A DNA stretch of 64,000 bases. Origin: an uncultured Adlercreutzia sp. GTDB taxonomy: Bacteria; Actinomycetota; Coriobacteriia; Coriobacteriales; Eggerthellaceae. The stretch's first letter is position 1; each line of letters opens with the position of its first letter. Shown here piece after piece: positions 17,162 through 27,270 of this stretch. Below the pieces are notes generated by a model that had not been told where the DNA came from, did not search any database, and saw only the letters and a list, made by a program, of their open reading frames with translations. The stretch is from the NCBI GenBank assembly GCA_910589165.1, contig CAJUSP010000003.1:107826-171825 (forward strand), written 5' to 3'. The position numbers were made by a program, and so were the translations under genes.

Positions 17162-17911
17162 CTAGTTCGAGCTCTCGTAGAAGGCGATGGCGTCTTGGAT
17201 GGTGCCGTCGAACTTCTTTGTGCCCTTGTCCAGCACGATGCCGCGGGTGCAGAATTCCTGGGCCGCCGACGAGGAATGGGTCACGAACAGCACCGTCACG
17301 TTCTCGTCTTCCATGATCTCGCGTACGCGGGCGAAGCACTTCTGCTGGAACTGCTTATCGCCAACCGACAGCGCCTCGTCCACCACGAGGATCTCAGGGT
17401 CACTGCTCACGGCGAAGGCAAACCCCAAACGCGACTTCATGCCCGAAGAATAGGTGCGCACCGGTTGGTCGATGTACACGCCCAGATCGGCGAACTCCAC
17501 CACACGTGGCTCCAGCTCAGCGATCTGCTCGTTGTCGAGCCCCATGGCGTGCCCGCGCAGGTAGATGTTCTCTCGGCCCGTGAGCGCCATGTCGAACCCG
17601 GCCGTCAGCTCGAGCAGCGCGCTCACCGTGCCGTTCACGGTCACCTCGCCGGTGGTGGGGAACGTCACGCCGGTGATCATCTTCAGCGCCGTCGATTTCC
17701 CCGCACCGTTGTGGCCAAGGAACGCCACCGCCTCTCCCTTGCGAATCTCGAAGGACAGGTCGTTGCTCGCGTTCACCTTCGTCACCAGCTTGCGCTTGTC
17801 CTTGCTGCTGAACACGCTGAAGAAGCGCTGGCGGTCATTCTCATACAGCTTGTAGGTCTTCGTCACGTGATCGAACTTGATGGCGACGGGCGCCTCGGCA
17901 CTAGAGGACAT
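17162..17911 (-). CDS. tagH: Polysaccharide/teichoic-acid ABC exporter, ATP-binding subunit
   Basis: A 249-residue ABC ATPase of the TagH/Wzt/RfbE group. Walker A is GHNGAGKST, the signature is TYSSGMKSRL, Walker B is EILVVDEAL and the switch His is in FVTHSSS. The short version has no C-terminal carbohydrate-binding extension, so export is probably independent of a non-reducing-end cap. ATG 17911 overlaps the permease gene by 11 bases, so the two are coupled. With the permease it would move undecaprenyl-linked polymer across the membrane. The symbol is used in the functional sense. Confidence 0.85.
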   Translation of the reverse strand: MSSSAEAPVAIKFDHVTKTYKLYENDRQRFFSVFSSKDKRKLVTKVNASNDLSFEIRKGEAVAFLGHNGAGKSTALKMITGVTFPTTGEVTVNGTVSALLELTAGFDMALTGRENIYLRGHAMGLDNEQIAELEPRVVEFADLGVYIDQPVRTYSSGMKSRLGFAFAVSSDPEILVVDEALSVGDKQFQQKCFARVREIMEDENVTVLFVTHSSSAAQEFCTRGIVLDKGTKKFDGTIQDAIAFYESSN

Positions 17912-18710
17912 CGGCCACCTCCTCGTGGGTGCGGCGGTAGATGACGAGCGTCACCACGAGCGTCACCACGAACACCACGGCGAACCCGATGATGGCCTCC
18001 GGCTTCTCCCAGATCCACATCTTGTCGTAAACCGCGCAGCGGTACATGGTGATGATGAACGTGATGGGGTTGAACATGAGGATCCACTCGATAACGGGCA
18101 GCCCCAGCTTGTACACGTTGAAGATAATGCCCGACAGCCAGAACAGCGGCGTGGAGAGCGTCTTCATCAGGTTCATGAAGTCCTTGCTGATAGCCGAAAG
18201 CAAACTTGTGACCAGCGAGAACATGTCGAAGAACACGAACATGAGCACAAGGGCCACCGGCAGCTGCAAAAGATACAGGTCAAGCGGCTGGCCGCAGAGG
18301 AAGTACACGACAAGCAGCGCCGCCACAAGCCCCAGCTGAATGATGAAGGTGGAAATGCTGAAGATGGTGGGAATGCCCGACAGCGGGAACTTGATCTTCG
18401 TCACCAGGTAAGAGTACCGCTTGAAGATGTTGATGCCGGTGCCGAGGATCTCCTGAATGTAGAACCAGGGCACGAGGCCACCCATGAGCCACAGGATGTA
18501 GGGCACGTTCGAACCGGTCTGATCGGCGCTGCGCAGGCCCACCTCCAGGGCGAACCAGAACACGAGGATGTACACCGCCGGCTTCGCGAAGAACCACAGG
18601 GGCCCCAGCACCGCGCCCGCCGACACCTTCTTCAGGTCGAACAGGCCCAGGCTCGTGATCTGCTTGCGCCAATCCCACTGTTCCTTGAGTATCTTAGAGA
18701 GTGTACCCAC
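17901..18710 (-). CDS. tagG: Polysaccharide/teichoic-acid ABC exporter, permease subunit
   Basis: A 269-residue ABC-2-type permease of the TagG/Wzm group, starting at GTG 18710 behind AAGGGGA. About six membrane segments are visible, with the amphipathic N-terminal helix typical of the family (LKEQWDWRKQITSLGLFDLK). Conserved features include PLWFFAKPAVYI near 45 and GLVPWFYIQEIL near 92. It overlaps the ATPase gene and lies 105 bases after the TagO/WecA-like gene, so initiation and export of the same surface polymer are encoded together. Confidence 0.85.
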   Translation of the reverse strand: MGTLSKILKEQWDWRKQITSLGLFDLKKVSAGAVLGPLWFFAKPAVYILVFWFALEVGLRSADQTGSNVPYILWLMGGLVPWFYIQEILGTGINIFKRYSYLVTKIKFPLSGIPTIFSISTFIIQLGLVAALLVVYFLCGQPLDLYLLQLPVALVLMFVFFDMFSLVTSLLSAISKDFMNLMKTLSTPLFWLSGIIFNVYKLGLPVIEWILMFNPITFIITMYRCAVYDKMWIWEKPEAIIGFAVVFVVTLVVTLVIYRRTHEEVADVL

Positions 18711-18815
18711 AATCCCCTTATTCTCGCGCCGGACAAAACTGCCGAGCCCCTATTCTACCATTGCCCGCGCTCCCTCACACTACCCATATGTATTCCCCAG
18801 GGTAAGAGGTCGGCC

Positions 18816-19958
18816 CTACCTTCCGTGTTTGCCGTACCAGGTGGGTTTGTCTTCTCGGCGGGTGTGGCGGCCGTGGTAGTGGTGGCGGAGTACCTGGTCG
18901 AAGATGCCGAGCTTCCACAGGATAAGGAACGAGCCGACGAGCAGCACGAGGATCATGCCCCACACGGCCAGGCCGTGGGTGGAGCTGATGACCCAGGCAC
19001 CGATGCCGAGCAGGGTCGTCCAGGCGTACACGATGACCACCGACTTCCGCACGCCGTAGCCCTTGCGCAGCAGCATGTGGTGCAGGTGCTTGCGGTCGGC
19101 CTGCTGGATGGGCTGGTGATGGTACAGCCGACGCACGATGGCCGCGGCCGTGTCGGCAATGGGGATGGCGGCAATCACGAGCGGCACCGCCAGCACGATG
19201 ACCGTCGGCGAGCGCATGACGCCCATAAGCGAGATGACGCCGATCATGGCGCCCAACAGCAGCGACCCGGAATCGCCCATGAAAATGCTCGCCGGAGCGA
19301 AGTTGTAACGCAGAAACGCGAGCGTGGCCCCAAGAAGGATGATGGAGAGCATCGCCGTCTCCTCCATGCCGCGCCCGAACGCGATAAGGAACAAGAAGAA
19401 CGACGCGATGGCCGCAATGCCCGCCGCCAAGCCGTCGAGCCCGTCGATGAGGTTAATCACGTTCATGAAGCACACGAGGTAGAGCACGGTAAGCGGGTAG
19501 GCCGCCCACCCGAACTCGATGAACCCGCGGCCGATCGGGTTCGCGATGCTCGACAGCAGCAGCCCCGAAGCAGCAATAATCGCAGCACCGAGCACCTGCC
19601 CCGCCAGCTTCATCCCCGGCTTCAGCGAGTACACGTCATCCATGGCCCCCACACACACGATGGTCAGAAGGCCGCACATGACCCCGGCGTGGTTCACCGT
19701 ACCCGAGCCCTCCACGTAGAAGCCGGCCCAGCCGAACAGCGCCTCGCCGGCCACTTCCACAAGAAGCGCCGCGGCAATGCCCAGGGCCATGGCCACGCCG
19801 CCCATGCGCGGCACCGGGCGCTTGTTCACCCGGCGCTTACTCGGGTAGTCCACCGCATCCAAACGCAGTGCGAGCCTTCGAGCCAACGGGACGCACACAT
19901 ACGTCACAACGAAGGCAAGAAGGCCCAGCACTAAAAAGTGTCGAAGCGTTACTCCCAC
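18816..19958 (-). CDS. tagO: Undecaprenyl-phosphate N-acetylhexosamine-1-phosphate transferase (TagO/WecA-like)
   Basis: A 380-residue polytopic enzyme of the MraY/WecA family with about eleven membrane segments. Seen: VPRMGG (about 48-53), the Asp-Asp pair in VGAMDDVYSL, the catalytic loop NLIDGLDGLAAG, IFMGDSGSLLLG, and the cytoplasmic HLHHMLLRKG loop typical of WecA/TagO rather than MraY. It transfers a sugar-1-phosphate from a UDP-sugar to undecaprenyl phosphate, the first step of wall polymer synthesis. The start is GTG 19958, 14 bases after the upstream hydrolase gene; a strong ribosome binding site is not seen, suggesting coupling. The C-terminus carries a basic tail (HHYHGRHTRREDK). 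Confidence 0.9.
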   Translation of the reverse strand: MGVTLRHFLVLGLLAFVVTYVCVPLARRLALRLDAVDYPSKRRVNKRPVPRMGGVAMALGIAAALLVEVAGEALFGWAGFYVEGSGTVNHAGVMCGLLTIVCVGAMDDVYSLKPGMKLAGQVLGAAIIAASGLLLSSIANPIGRGFIEFGWAAYPLTVLYLVCFMNVINLIDGLDGLAAGIAAIASFFLFLIAFGRGMEETAMLSIILLGATLAFLRYNFAPASIFMGDSGSLLLGAMIGVISLMGVMRSPTVIVLAVPLVIAAIPIADTAAAIVRRLYHHQPIQQADRKHLHHMLLRKGYGVRKSVVIVYAWTTLLGIGAWVISSTHGLAVWGMILVLLVGSFLILWKLGIFDQVLRHHYHGRHTRREDKPTWYGKHGR

Positions 19959-19971
19959 GAACCGCGCAGGC

Positions 19972-22140
19972 CTAGAAAGTCAGGCCCTGCAGCCACTCGG
20001 TGAGCTCGGCGAGCGACTCGTCGGACACGCCGCGGCGCTGCTCGCGCTCCTGGAGGTACTTCTCGCGGTCCACAAAGGCCGCCAGCTGCTCGTCGCTGTA
20101 CTCGTCGAGGCTGATGTCGCGCACCTCCACGACGCGCTTGGCGAAGTCCGGCAGCTTGTCGTTCATGGCCGTGATCTTCACCACGTCGCCGGTGTGCGGC
20201 GCCTCAACGTAGTAGCCGTCGCCCAGGTACATGGCCACGTGGTGCACGTCGCCCCCGTCGGCGAAGAACAGCAAGTCGCCCGGCAGCAGCTCCTCAAAGG
20301 GAACCTCCACCCCCACCTCGCACTGGTAGTAGGTGGTGCGGGGCAGCTCGATGTTGAACACCTCGCGGTAGCAGTACTGCACGAGGCCCGAGCAGTCGAA
20401 GCCGGCCGGCGTGGTGCCGCCCCACAAATACGGCACGCCGAGGAACGAGTTCGCGAGGCTCGTCAGGTCGTGCAGCGTGCGGCCCTCGCGCACCGGCAAG
20501 GGCTCGCCGGCGGCGATAAGCTCGTCGAAGCCCTCGAAGCGCTCGGCGTCAATGGCGTCCTGGTGCTGCTGCATGAGCGAGTCCGTCTCGGGAATGGACG
20601 GCTTCTCCAGGTACACCGGCACGTGGTAGAGCTCCTCGGCCGCGGCCATCTGCTCTTCCCAGCGGGCCAGCGACGCCTGGTACTCGCTCGTGCGGGCCAG
20701 ATAAGCCTGGTACTCGGCCACCAGCTCCTCGTACTCGTTGCGCTGGGTGACCGGGTCCACGTACTTGTCGAGCCCTGTCACCTCGTCCTTCACCGGCAAC
20801 ACGAAGGTCTCGCGCAGCTCGTAGGTGAGCGGCATGTCGAAGCGGGTCAGGTCGTAGGTCTCAATGAGGTCCTGCAGCTTCTCGGAGTAGAAGATGTCCG
20901 TGGCGTAGCGGCCCACGAGGAAGTCGCAGGCGTCCACAAACGAGTCGGTGTTCGACTTGCGCGCCCCGGCGTAGAAGTCGCCCATGGAGTTCGACAGCAG
21001 GTCGGCGTAGTCGGAAAGCGACTCGTCCACGGTGTCGTACTGGCGGAAGTCGGACATGATGGTGTAGGTGGCACCGGAGCCGTCGTCCTCGCGGGTGGGC
21101 AGCTTGACGGAGTTGCCGTTGTAGGTGCCCTTGATGCCGAACAGGTTGTTGTTCGGGGCCTGGGCCAGGGTGGAGTTGCCCGAAGCGGACTCCAGAATGG
21201 CCTGGGCGATCATCACCGAGGCGTACAGGTCGGACTCGGCCGCGATGGAGCGGGCCGACTCGCCCACCAGCGAGATGAACTTCTCGGTGGTAAGGTCCTC
21301 GCTGTAGTGGCGCGCCACGTAGGCGGAGTTGTCGATATGGGTGAAGGAGATGGTCGGAATGGAAACGGCCACCTGCTTCAGCGGCGTCTGGGCCTCGGCC
21401 TTGATGGCGCCGGCCACCTCGTCGGCCGGCGTGGTGGGCCGCACCGCCGGGTTGTCCGGCTGGATGGGAGCCGCCGGGTCGTTGCCGGGGGCATCCGGAA
21501 TCTCGGGCACCTCGGGCTCGGCGGGCTCGTCCGGATCCGTGGGATCGGTGGGCTCGGACGGGTCGGTCGGCCCCGTCGGCTGATCCGGGTTCTCGGGGTC
21601 AGTGGGCTCCGTCGGGTCGGTCGGCTCCGTCGGCGTCTCCGGGACATCCGGGACGGTCGGCTGCTCGGGATCCGGAGTCTCCGGATCGGGCGTCTCGGGA
21701 ATCTCCGGATCGGGCGTCTCAGGCGTCTCGTTCTCGCTGCCAGAGACGTTACCCGCGTCGGCATCGTCGTCGGAATCCGTGCCGCCCGTATTGGCCTCCT
21801 CATCGGAAGTCGAGGTGTTCTCCTCGGAATCTGGGGTCTCTTCCTCCGGTAGCGTAGGCACGTTGCCGTTAAGCTGCTGGGAGAGCATGTCGTGCTCGCT
21901 GGCACTGAGAAGCCCTTCGGTTCCCATCACGTCGATGGTAGCCTGATCCAGCTGGCCGGCCCCGGCCCACGCGCGGGCCTCGGCGTAGTTCGCCGGGAGC
22001 GTCTTCCCGTCAACTTCTAACGTGTGGCCATCGCCATCGGAAGCGTAGGCGGGCGAATAGGTGACAGCAACACTGCCAACAGGAGCAGCAACGAGCGCCG
22101 CGGCAGTAACAATGGATACTGCCTCTTTCGGTGAAGCCAT
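19972..22140 (-). CDS. Bifunctional peptidoglycan hydrolase: glucosaminidase plus NlpC/P60
   Basis: A 722-residue secreted protein from ATG 22140 with a clear GGAGG site. Order: signal peptide (about 1-34); a linker of about 130 residues rich in Asp, Glu, Pro and Thr (about 95-230, repeated PEQPT/PTDPT/PETPD); a FlgJ/LytD-type N-acetylglucosaminidase domain (about 265-430, with AILESASGNSTLAQ and NNLFGIKGTY); a helical segment (about 460-540); and a C-terminal NlpC/P60 domain with catalytic Cys in GFDCSGLVQY and His in DVHHVAMYLGDG. It would cut both glycan strands and stem peptides. It is first in line before the TagO-like and exporter genes, suggesting coordinated wall growth. Confidence 0.9.
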   Translation of the reverse strand: MASPKEAVSIVTAAALVAAPVGSVAVTYSPAYASDGDGHTLEVDGKTLPANYAEARAWAGAGQLDQATIDVMGTEGLLSASEHDMLSQQLNGNVPTLPEEETPDSEENTSTSDEEANTGGTDSDDDADAGNVSGSENETPETPDPEIPETPDPETPDPEQPTVPDVPETPTEPTDPTEPTDPENPDQPTGPTDPSEPTDPTDPDEPAEPEVPEIPDAPGNDPAAPIQPDNPAVRPTTPADEVAGAIKAEAQTPLKQVAVSIPTISFTHIDNSAYVARHYSEDLTTEKFISLVGESARSIAAESDLYASVMIAQAILESASGNSTLAQAPNNNLFGIKGTYNGNSVKLPTREDDGSGATYTIMSDFRQYDTVDESLSDYADLLSNSMGDFYAGARKSNTDSFVDACDFLVGRYATDIFYSEKLQDLIETYDLTRFDMPLTYELRETFVLPVKDEVTGLDKYVDPVTQRNEYEELVAEYQAYLARTSEYQASLARWEEQMAAAEELYHVPVYLEKPSIPETDSLMQQHQDAIDAERFEGFDELIAAGEPLPVREGRTLHDLTSLANSFLGVPYLWGGTTPAGFDCSGLVQYCYREVFNIELPRTTYYQCEVGVEVPFEELLPGDLLFFADGGDVHHVAMYLGDGYYVEAPHTGDVVKITAMNDKLPDFAKRVVEVRDISLDEYSDEQLAAFVDREKYLQEREQRRGVSDESLAELTEWLQGLTF
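21460..21830 (-). repeat. Degenerate repeats encoding a Pro/Asp/Glu/Thr linker
   Basis: Short degenerate units such as GGATCGGTGGGCTC and TCGGGCGTCTC recur through this part of the hydrolase gene and encode acidic proline-rich repeats. They form an extended wall-spanning spacer and are a likely site of length variation between strains. Confidence 0.7.
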
Positions 22141-22585
22141 CGTGCCTCCTCAACCATTGCAAACGTTCAGTTCAGTCGCGCATTTGGGTGCGCGAACCCA
22201 GGGCAAATTTTGCCTGGAAGCTTGCATTATAACGGCTGAAACGGCCACATCCAACAGGGAAAATCGAGCTTCCATCAATCTTGAGCAAGAAAGTCGGCGA
22301 CTTGTCCTTCAAGAGTCTCCACAAAAATGTTGCTGAACTGGCACTTTTTAGCGAGTCTGAGTGCAATGGCCTCAAAGGTTACAAATTATGTTTTTCGGGA
22401 AAGCCCTCATCACGGCAGAAATTCGGTGACGAGCGGGGTCATCGAATGGCCGCCCGCAGGGAGGTGAGACAGCGCCCCGGAGGGGTGTCTCACGTTCAGT
22501 GACTCATGCGGCGCTTTGCGCAGAAAGACTGCCGGAACATGAGACACCCCTCCGGGGCGCTGTCTCACCGGGGCACTGTCTCACT
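22141..22585. other. Intergenic region with large inverted repeat
   Basis: Gene-free. The first 300 bases are an AT-richer leader of the hydrolase gene (- strand) with a small hairpin, GGGTTCGCGCACCC, near 22190. The last 120 bases carry the TGAGACA inverted-repeat element described separately. No riboswitch core could be matched. Confidence 0.5.
22464..22584. repeat. TGAGACA/TGTCTCA inverted-repeat element
   Basis: A 28-base arm at 22465-22492 (TGAGACAGCGCCCCGGAG...) recurs as its exact reverse complement at 22540-22567, with 47 bases between. Each arm is itself bounded by TGAGACA and TGTCTCA, so each can also fold alone. A third partial copy (CCGGGGCACTGTCTCAC) follows at 22568-22584, next to the stop of the NlpC gene. 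It could act as a terminator but lacks a T-run; REP-like behaviour is more likely. Confidence 0.85.
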
Positions 22586-23167
22586 CTACTCGATGACGCG
22601 CTTGGCGAAGGTGGGGGCGAAGTAGTCGAAGGTGGCGCGCATGACGCGGCCGCCGCCGGTAGAGGCGTGCACGTACTCGCCGTCGCCGGCGTAAATGCCC
22701 ACATGGTAGACGCCCGACCCCTGTCCCCAGAACAGCAAGTCGCCGGGAACGAGCTCGTCAAGCGATACACCTTCCCCCAGCGCCGCCTGCTCGGCCGCCG
22801 TGCGCGGCAGCTGCTTGCCGAGGGCGTGCTCGAACACCCAGCGGGTAAAGCCGGAGCAGTCGAAGCCGGAAGGCGTCGTGCCGCCGTACACGTAGGGCAC
22901 GCCCAAGTGGCTGAGCGCCTCGGACACCACCGACTGGCGCCGGCCCTCCAAAGCCTCGGCCTCCTGCTGGGCCGCCGCCTCCTCGGCGACATCGGCCACA
23001 TGGGCCCGAATCTCGTGGGCGAAGGTTTCCAATTGCGTGAAGGGGTTCGCGTGAGGCTCCTCAGACGCGTGAGCCTCCCCATGAGCGAAGGCCGCGCAGG
23101 CCGCCGCCAGAACGCAGGCGAGCGCAAAGGCGCGCACCTGCCCGAAATGCGATCTCAACGTATCCAT
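22586..23167 (-). CDS. Small secreted NlpC/P60 peptidase
   Basis: A 193-residue protein with a signal peptide (about 1-35), a short helical stretch (about 42-75) and one NlpC/P60 domain. Catalytic Cys lies in GFDCSGFTRWVF, His in VYHVGIYAGDG and the third polar position near HASTGG. These enzymes cut gamma-D-Glu to diamino acid bonds in wall peptides. It lacks anchoring repeats, so is probably freely secreted. It lies upstream of the two-domain hydrolase but is separated from it by the inverted-repeat element, so separate transcription is likely. Confidence 0.9.
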   Translation of the reverse strand: MDTLRSHFGQVRAFALACVLAAACAAFAHGEAHASEEPHANPFTQLETFAHEIRAHVADVAEEAAAQQEAEALEGRRQSVVSEALSHLGVPYVYGGTTPSGFDCSGFTRWVFEHALGKQLPRTAAEQAALGEGVSLDELVPGDLLFWGQGSGVYHVGIYAGDGEYVHASTGGGRVMRATFDYFAPTFAKRVIE

Positions 23168-23315
23168 GACGCAGAAGCCTAAAGCCGCCCGCGCCCGCTG
23201 CCAACCCCCTCCACAAACCGCCCGCCTTCAGTTCACGCCCCCACCGCGAGATAAGAACGAAACCCCCACGCCCCCTTCACGCCGGGCACATTCATGAGGA
23301 AACTGGTAAGAACCC

Positions 23316-25448
<2,133 letters not shown>

Positions 25449-25493
25449 TTACAACTTCGGACATACTACCACCCCACCCACAAAGTAACGGTA

Positions 25494-25649
25494 GCGAAAG
25501 TGGGGCGGGGGCTTGTCTCGGGGCTCTCTGAACACAAAACTAAAAAAGCGACCGAAGGTCGCCGTCGAATGCATGAGGGAGCGGAGCGCCTGAGCCGAAG
25601 GCGAACAGCGGAGCGGGTGCCCAGAGGCAAGTTCCCGCCCCGCTTTCGC
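25494..25649. mobile_element. MITE-like element with terminal inverted repeats
   Basis: The left end GCGAAAGTGGGGCGGGGGCT (continuing TG, 25494-25515) matches the reverse complement of 25628-25649 at 19 of 22 positions. The interior is non-coding and contains a GCGACC/GGTCGC hairpin. The 156-base length, terminal repeats and lack of coding potential fit a miniature inverted-repeat element. No clear target-site duplication is seen. Confidence 0.55.
25542..25562 (-). terminator. Rho-independent terminator after the HdeD-like gene
   Basis: On the - strand GCGACC, loop TTC, GGTCGC is followed by six T residues, about 100 bases after the stop of the HdeD-like gene. It lies inside the MITE-like element, which may therefore have supplied the terminator. 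Confidence 0.7.
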
Positions 25650-25661
25650 GAACAAGAGGGT

Positions 25662-26198
25662 TTAGTGGTTGTGCGCCACGATGGTGGCCTGGGGCATCGA
25701 GACACCGAAGACGGCCATCTGCACGCCGCGGGCCATGAGGAAGAAGCCCAGGAACAGCGCGAAGGTGCCCGGCGCCACGAAGAATGCGATGCCGCAGAGA
25801 ATGCTCACGATGCCGGCGAACAGCACCCAGCCCCAGCCGCTCATCTCGCCGCGGAAGCGCACGGCCGCCGCAATCTCGAAGATGCCGTAGGCCACGACGA
25901 AGATGCCGCACACCCAGGGAATCACCACGGCCGAGGCCACGGGATGCACGATGAACAGCACGCCCAGGATGATGTCGCAGATGGCGTAGGCCAGCGCCCA
26001 GCCCGACAGCCCCTCGGTCTTGCGATAGCGGAAGTAGGCGTAGGCATCAACGATGCCGGCGGCCAGGAACAGGCAGCCTGCGATGATGGCGATGCTCACC
26101 AGCGTGAGCCCCGGCACCATCAGCAGCACGAACCCGATGATGATGAGCGCGATACCGGCGGCGAACAGGCCCCAGTTGCGTCCGACTTTGATATCCAT
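25662..26198 (-). CDS. HdeD-family (DUF308) membrane protein
   Basis: A 178-residue membrane protein with six evenly spaced hydrophobic segments in three pairs, typical of the HdeD/DUF308 family. It starts MDIKVGRNWGLFAAGIALII, with repeated GI..I..G..L patterns, and ends in a short tail, IVAHNH. In enterobacteria HdeD is linked to acid resistance at high cell density; the role elsewhere is not established. It is divergent from nnrD and followed by a strong terminator, so is monocistronic. Confidence 0.8.
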   Translation of the reverse strand: MDIKVGRNWGLFAAGIALIIIGFVLLMVPGLTLVSIAIIAGCLFLAAGIVDAYAYFRYRKTEGLSGWALAYAICDIILGVLFIVHPVASAVVIPWVCGIFVVAYGIFEIAAAVRFRGEMSGWGWVLFAGIVSILCGIAFFVAPGTFALFLGFFLMARGVQMAVFGVSMPQATIVAHNH

Positions 26199-26379
26199 AC
26201 GATCACGGCTCCTTAACCCGAGTTACCTCAACCGCACCCAACGTGCGATACTGTGACAACTCGCATTTTAGAAGCGGGGGCCTCAGGGAATGCGCGCCGC
26301 ACTGCAAGCGTCACCGAGCAGATTGCGCCGCGTTGGCCCTGCGAATCCCCGCCGATACCGTTTCGAAAAGAAGGTGCCC

Positions 26380-27270
26380 ATGGAAGCGAATGTCCTGCCC
26401 GCGCGCACAAACCGCGCCCTCGCGGCGCTGCTGCCCCACCCCGCCGCCGACGCGAACAAGTACACCCGCGGCCACTTGTACCTCGTGGCCGGCTCGGCCG
26501 CCTACCCCGGAGCCGCGTGCCTTGCCGCCTCGGCCTCCGAGCGCGCCGGCGCGGGCTACACGGAAGTGTTCTGCGCCGGGAAGGCCATGATCACCGTGCG
26601 CGGGTGCCGCCCCTCGGCCGTGGTGCGCGATTGGAAGACGTGGCGCCCGGCCGGGCTAGCGGCGCCGCGAGCGGGCCACCCGACCGCCTGCGCCATCGGC
26701 AGCGGCTTCGACGTCGCCGACAAAGGCGCGACGGGGCTCGTGATGGAAACCGTGCGCGCCTTTACGGGCCCGGTGCTCATGGATGGCGGCGCGCTGGGGC
26801 TGCTCGCCGGCGACACCGGGCGCCGCCTGGCTACCGAGCGCGCGGAAGCAGGCCGAGCCCTCGTGCTCACGCCCCACGGCGGCGAGGCGGCCCGCCTGGC
26901 CGAGGGGGCGTCGCTTACCGTGCCGGACAGCCCGGCCGAGGAGGCCCGCGCCCTGGCCCAGGCCTACCGAGCCACCGTCGTGCTGAAGGGCCCGGATACG
27001 TTCATCGCCACGCCCGAGGGCGCCGTGGAAGTGATGAACCGCGGCACGGCGGCCTTGGCGAAAGCAGGTACCGGCGATGTGCTCGCCGGTATCATAGGCG
27101 CGCTCCTCGCTCAGGGCCTCGCCCCAGCGGATGCCGCCGCCTTGGGCAGCGCCCTGCACGCCGAAGCCGCCCGCGCCGCCGCGCGGGAGCTGACGGACAT
27201 CTGCGTCATTCCCGAGGACGTAATCGCGTACCTGCCTCAGGCGGTAAAGCTCATCGAAAACGAAGGTTAA
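26380..27270 (+). CDS. nnrD: ADP/ATP-dependent NAD(P)H-hydrate dehydratase
   Basis: A 296-residue protein of the ribokinase-like NnrD/CARKD family, which repairs hydrated NAD(P)H. ATG 26380 with AAGAAGG upstream is preferred; an in-frame ATG at 26290 has no site and adds a non-conserved tail. Seen: KYTRGHLYLVAGS near 27, ERAGAGYTEVFC, VLTPHGGEAARL, VVLKGPDTFIA, and the catalytic NRGTAALAKAGTGDVLAGII near 225-245 with the GTGD Asp. There is no fused N-terminal epimerase (NnrE) domain, so epimerisation would need a separate gene. It converges on the sensor kinase gene with a 4-base overlap. Confidence 0.93.
   Translation: MEANVLPARTNRALAALLPHPAADANKYTRGHLYLVAGSAAYPGAACLAASASERAGAGYTEVFCAGKAMITVRGCRPSAVVRDWKTWRPAGLAAPRAGHPTACAIGSGFDVADKGATGLVMETVRAFTGPVLMDGGALGLLAGDTGRRLATERAEAGRALVLTPHGGEAARLAEGASLTVPDSPAEEARALAQAYRATVVLKGPDTFIATPEGAVEVMNRGTAALAKAGTGDVLAGIIGALLAQGLAPADAAALGSALHAEAARAAARELTDICVIPEDVIAYLPQAVKLIENEG

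Noticed and set aside
22141..22463. Possible c-di-AMP (ydaO-type) riboswitch upstream of the wall hydrolase gene
   Set aside because: The context is typical, but reading the - strand leader I could not match the conserved ydaO core segments; only a small GGGTTCGCGCACCC hairpin is present.
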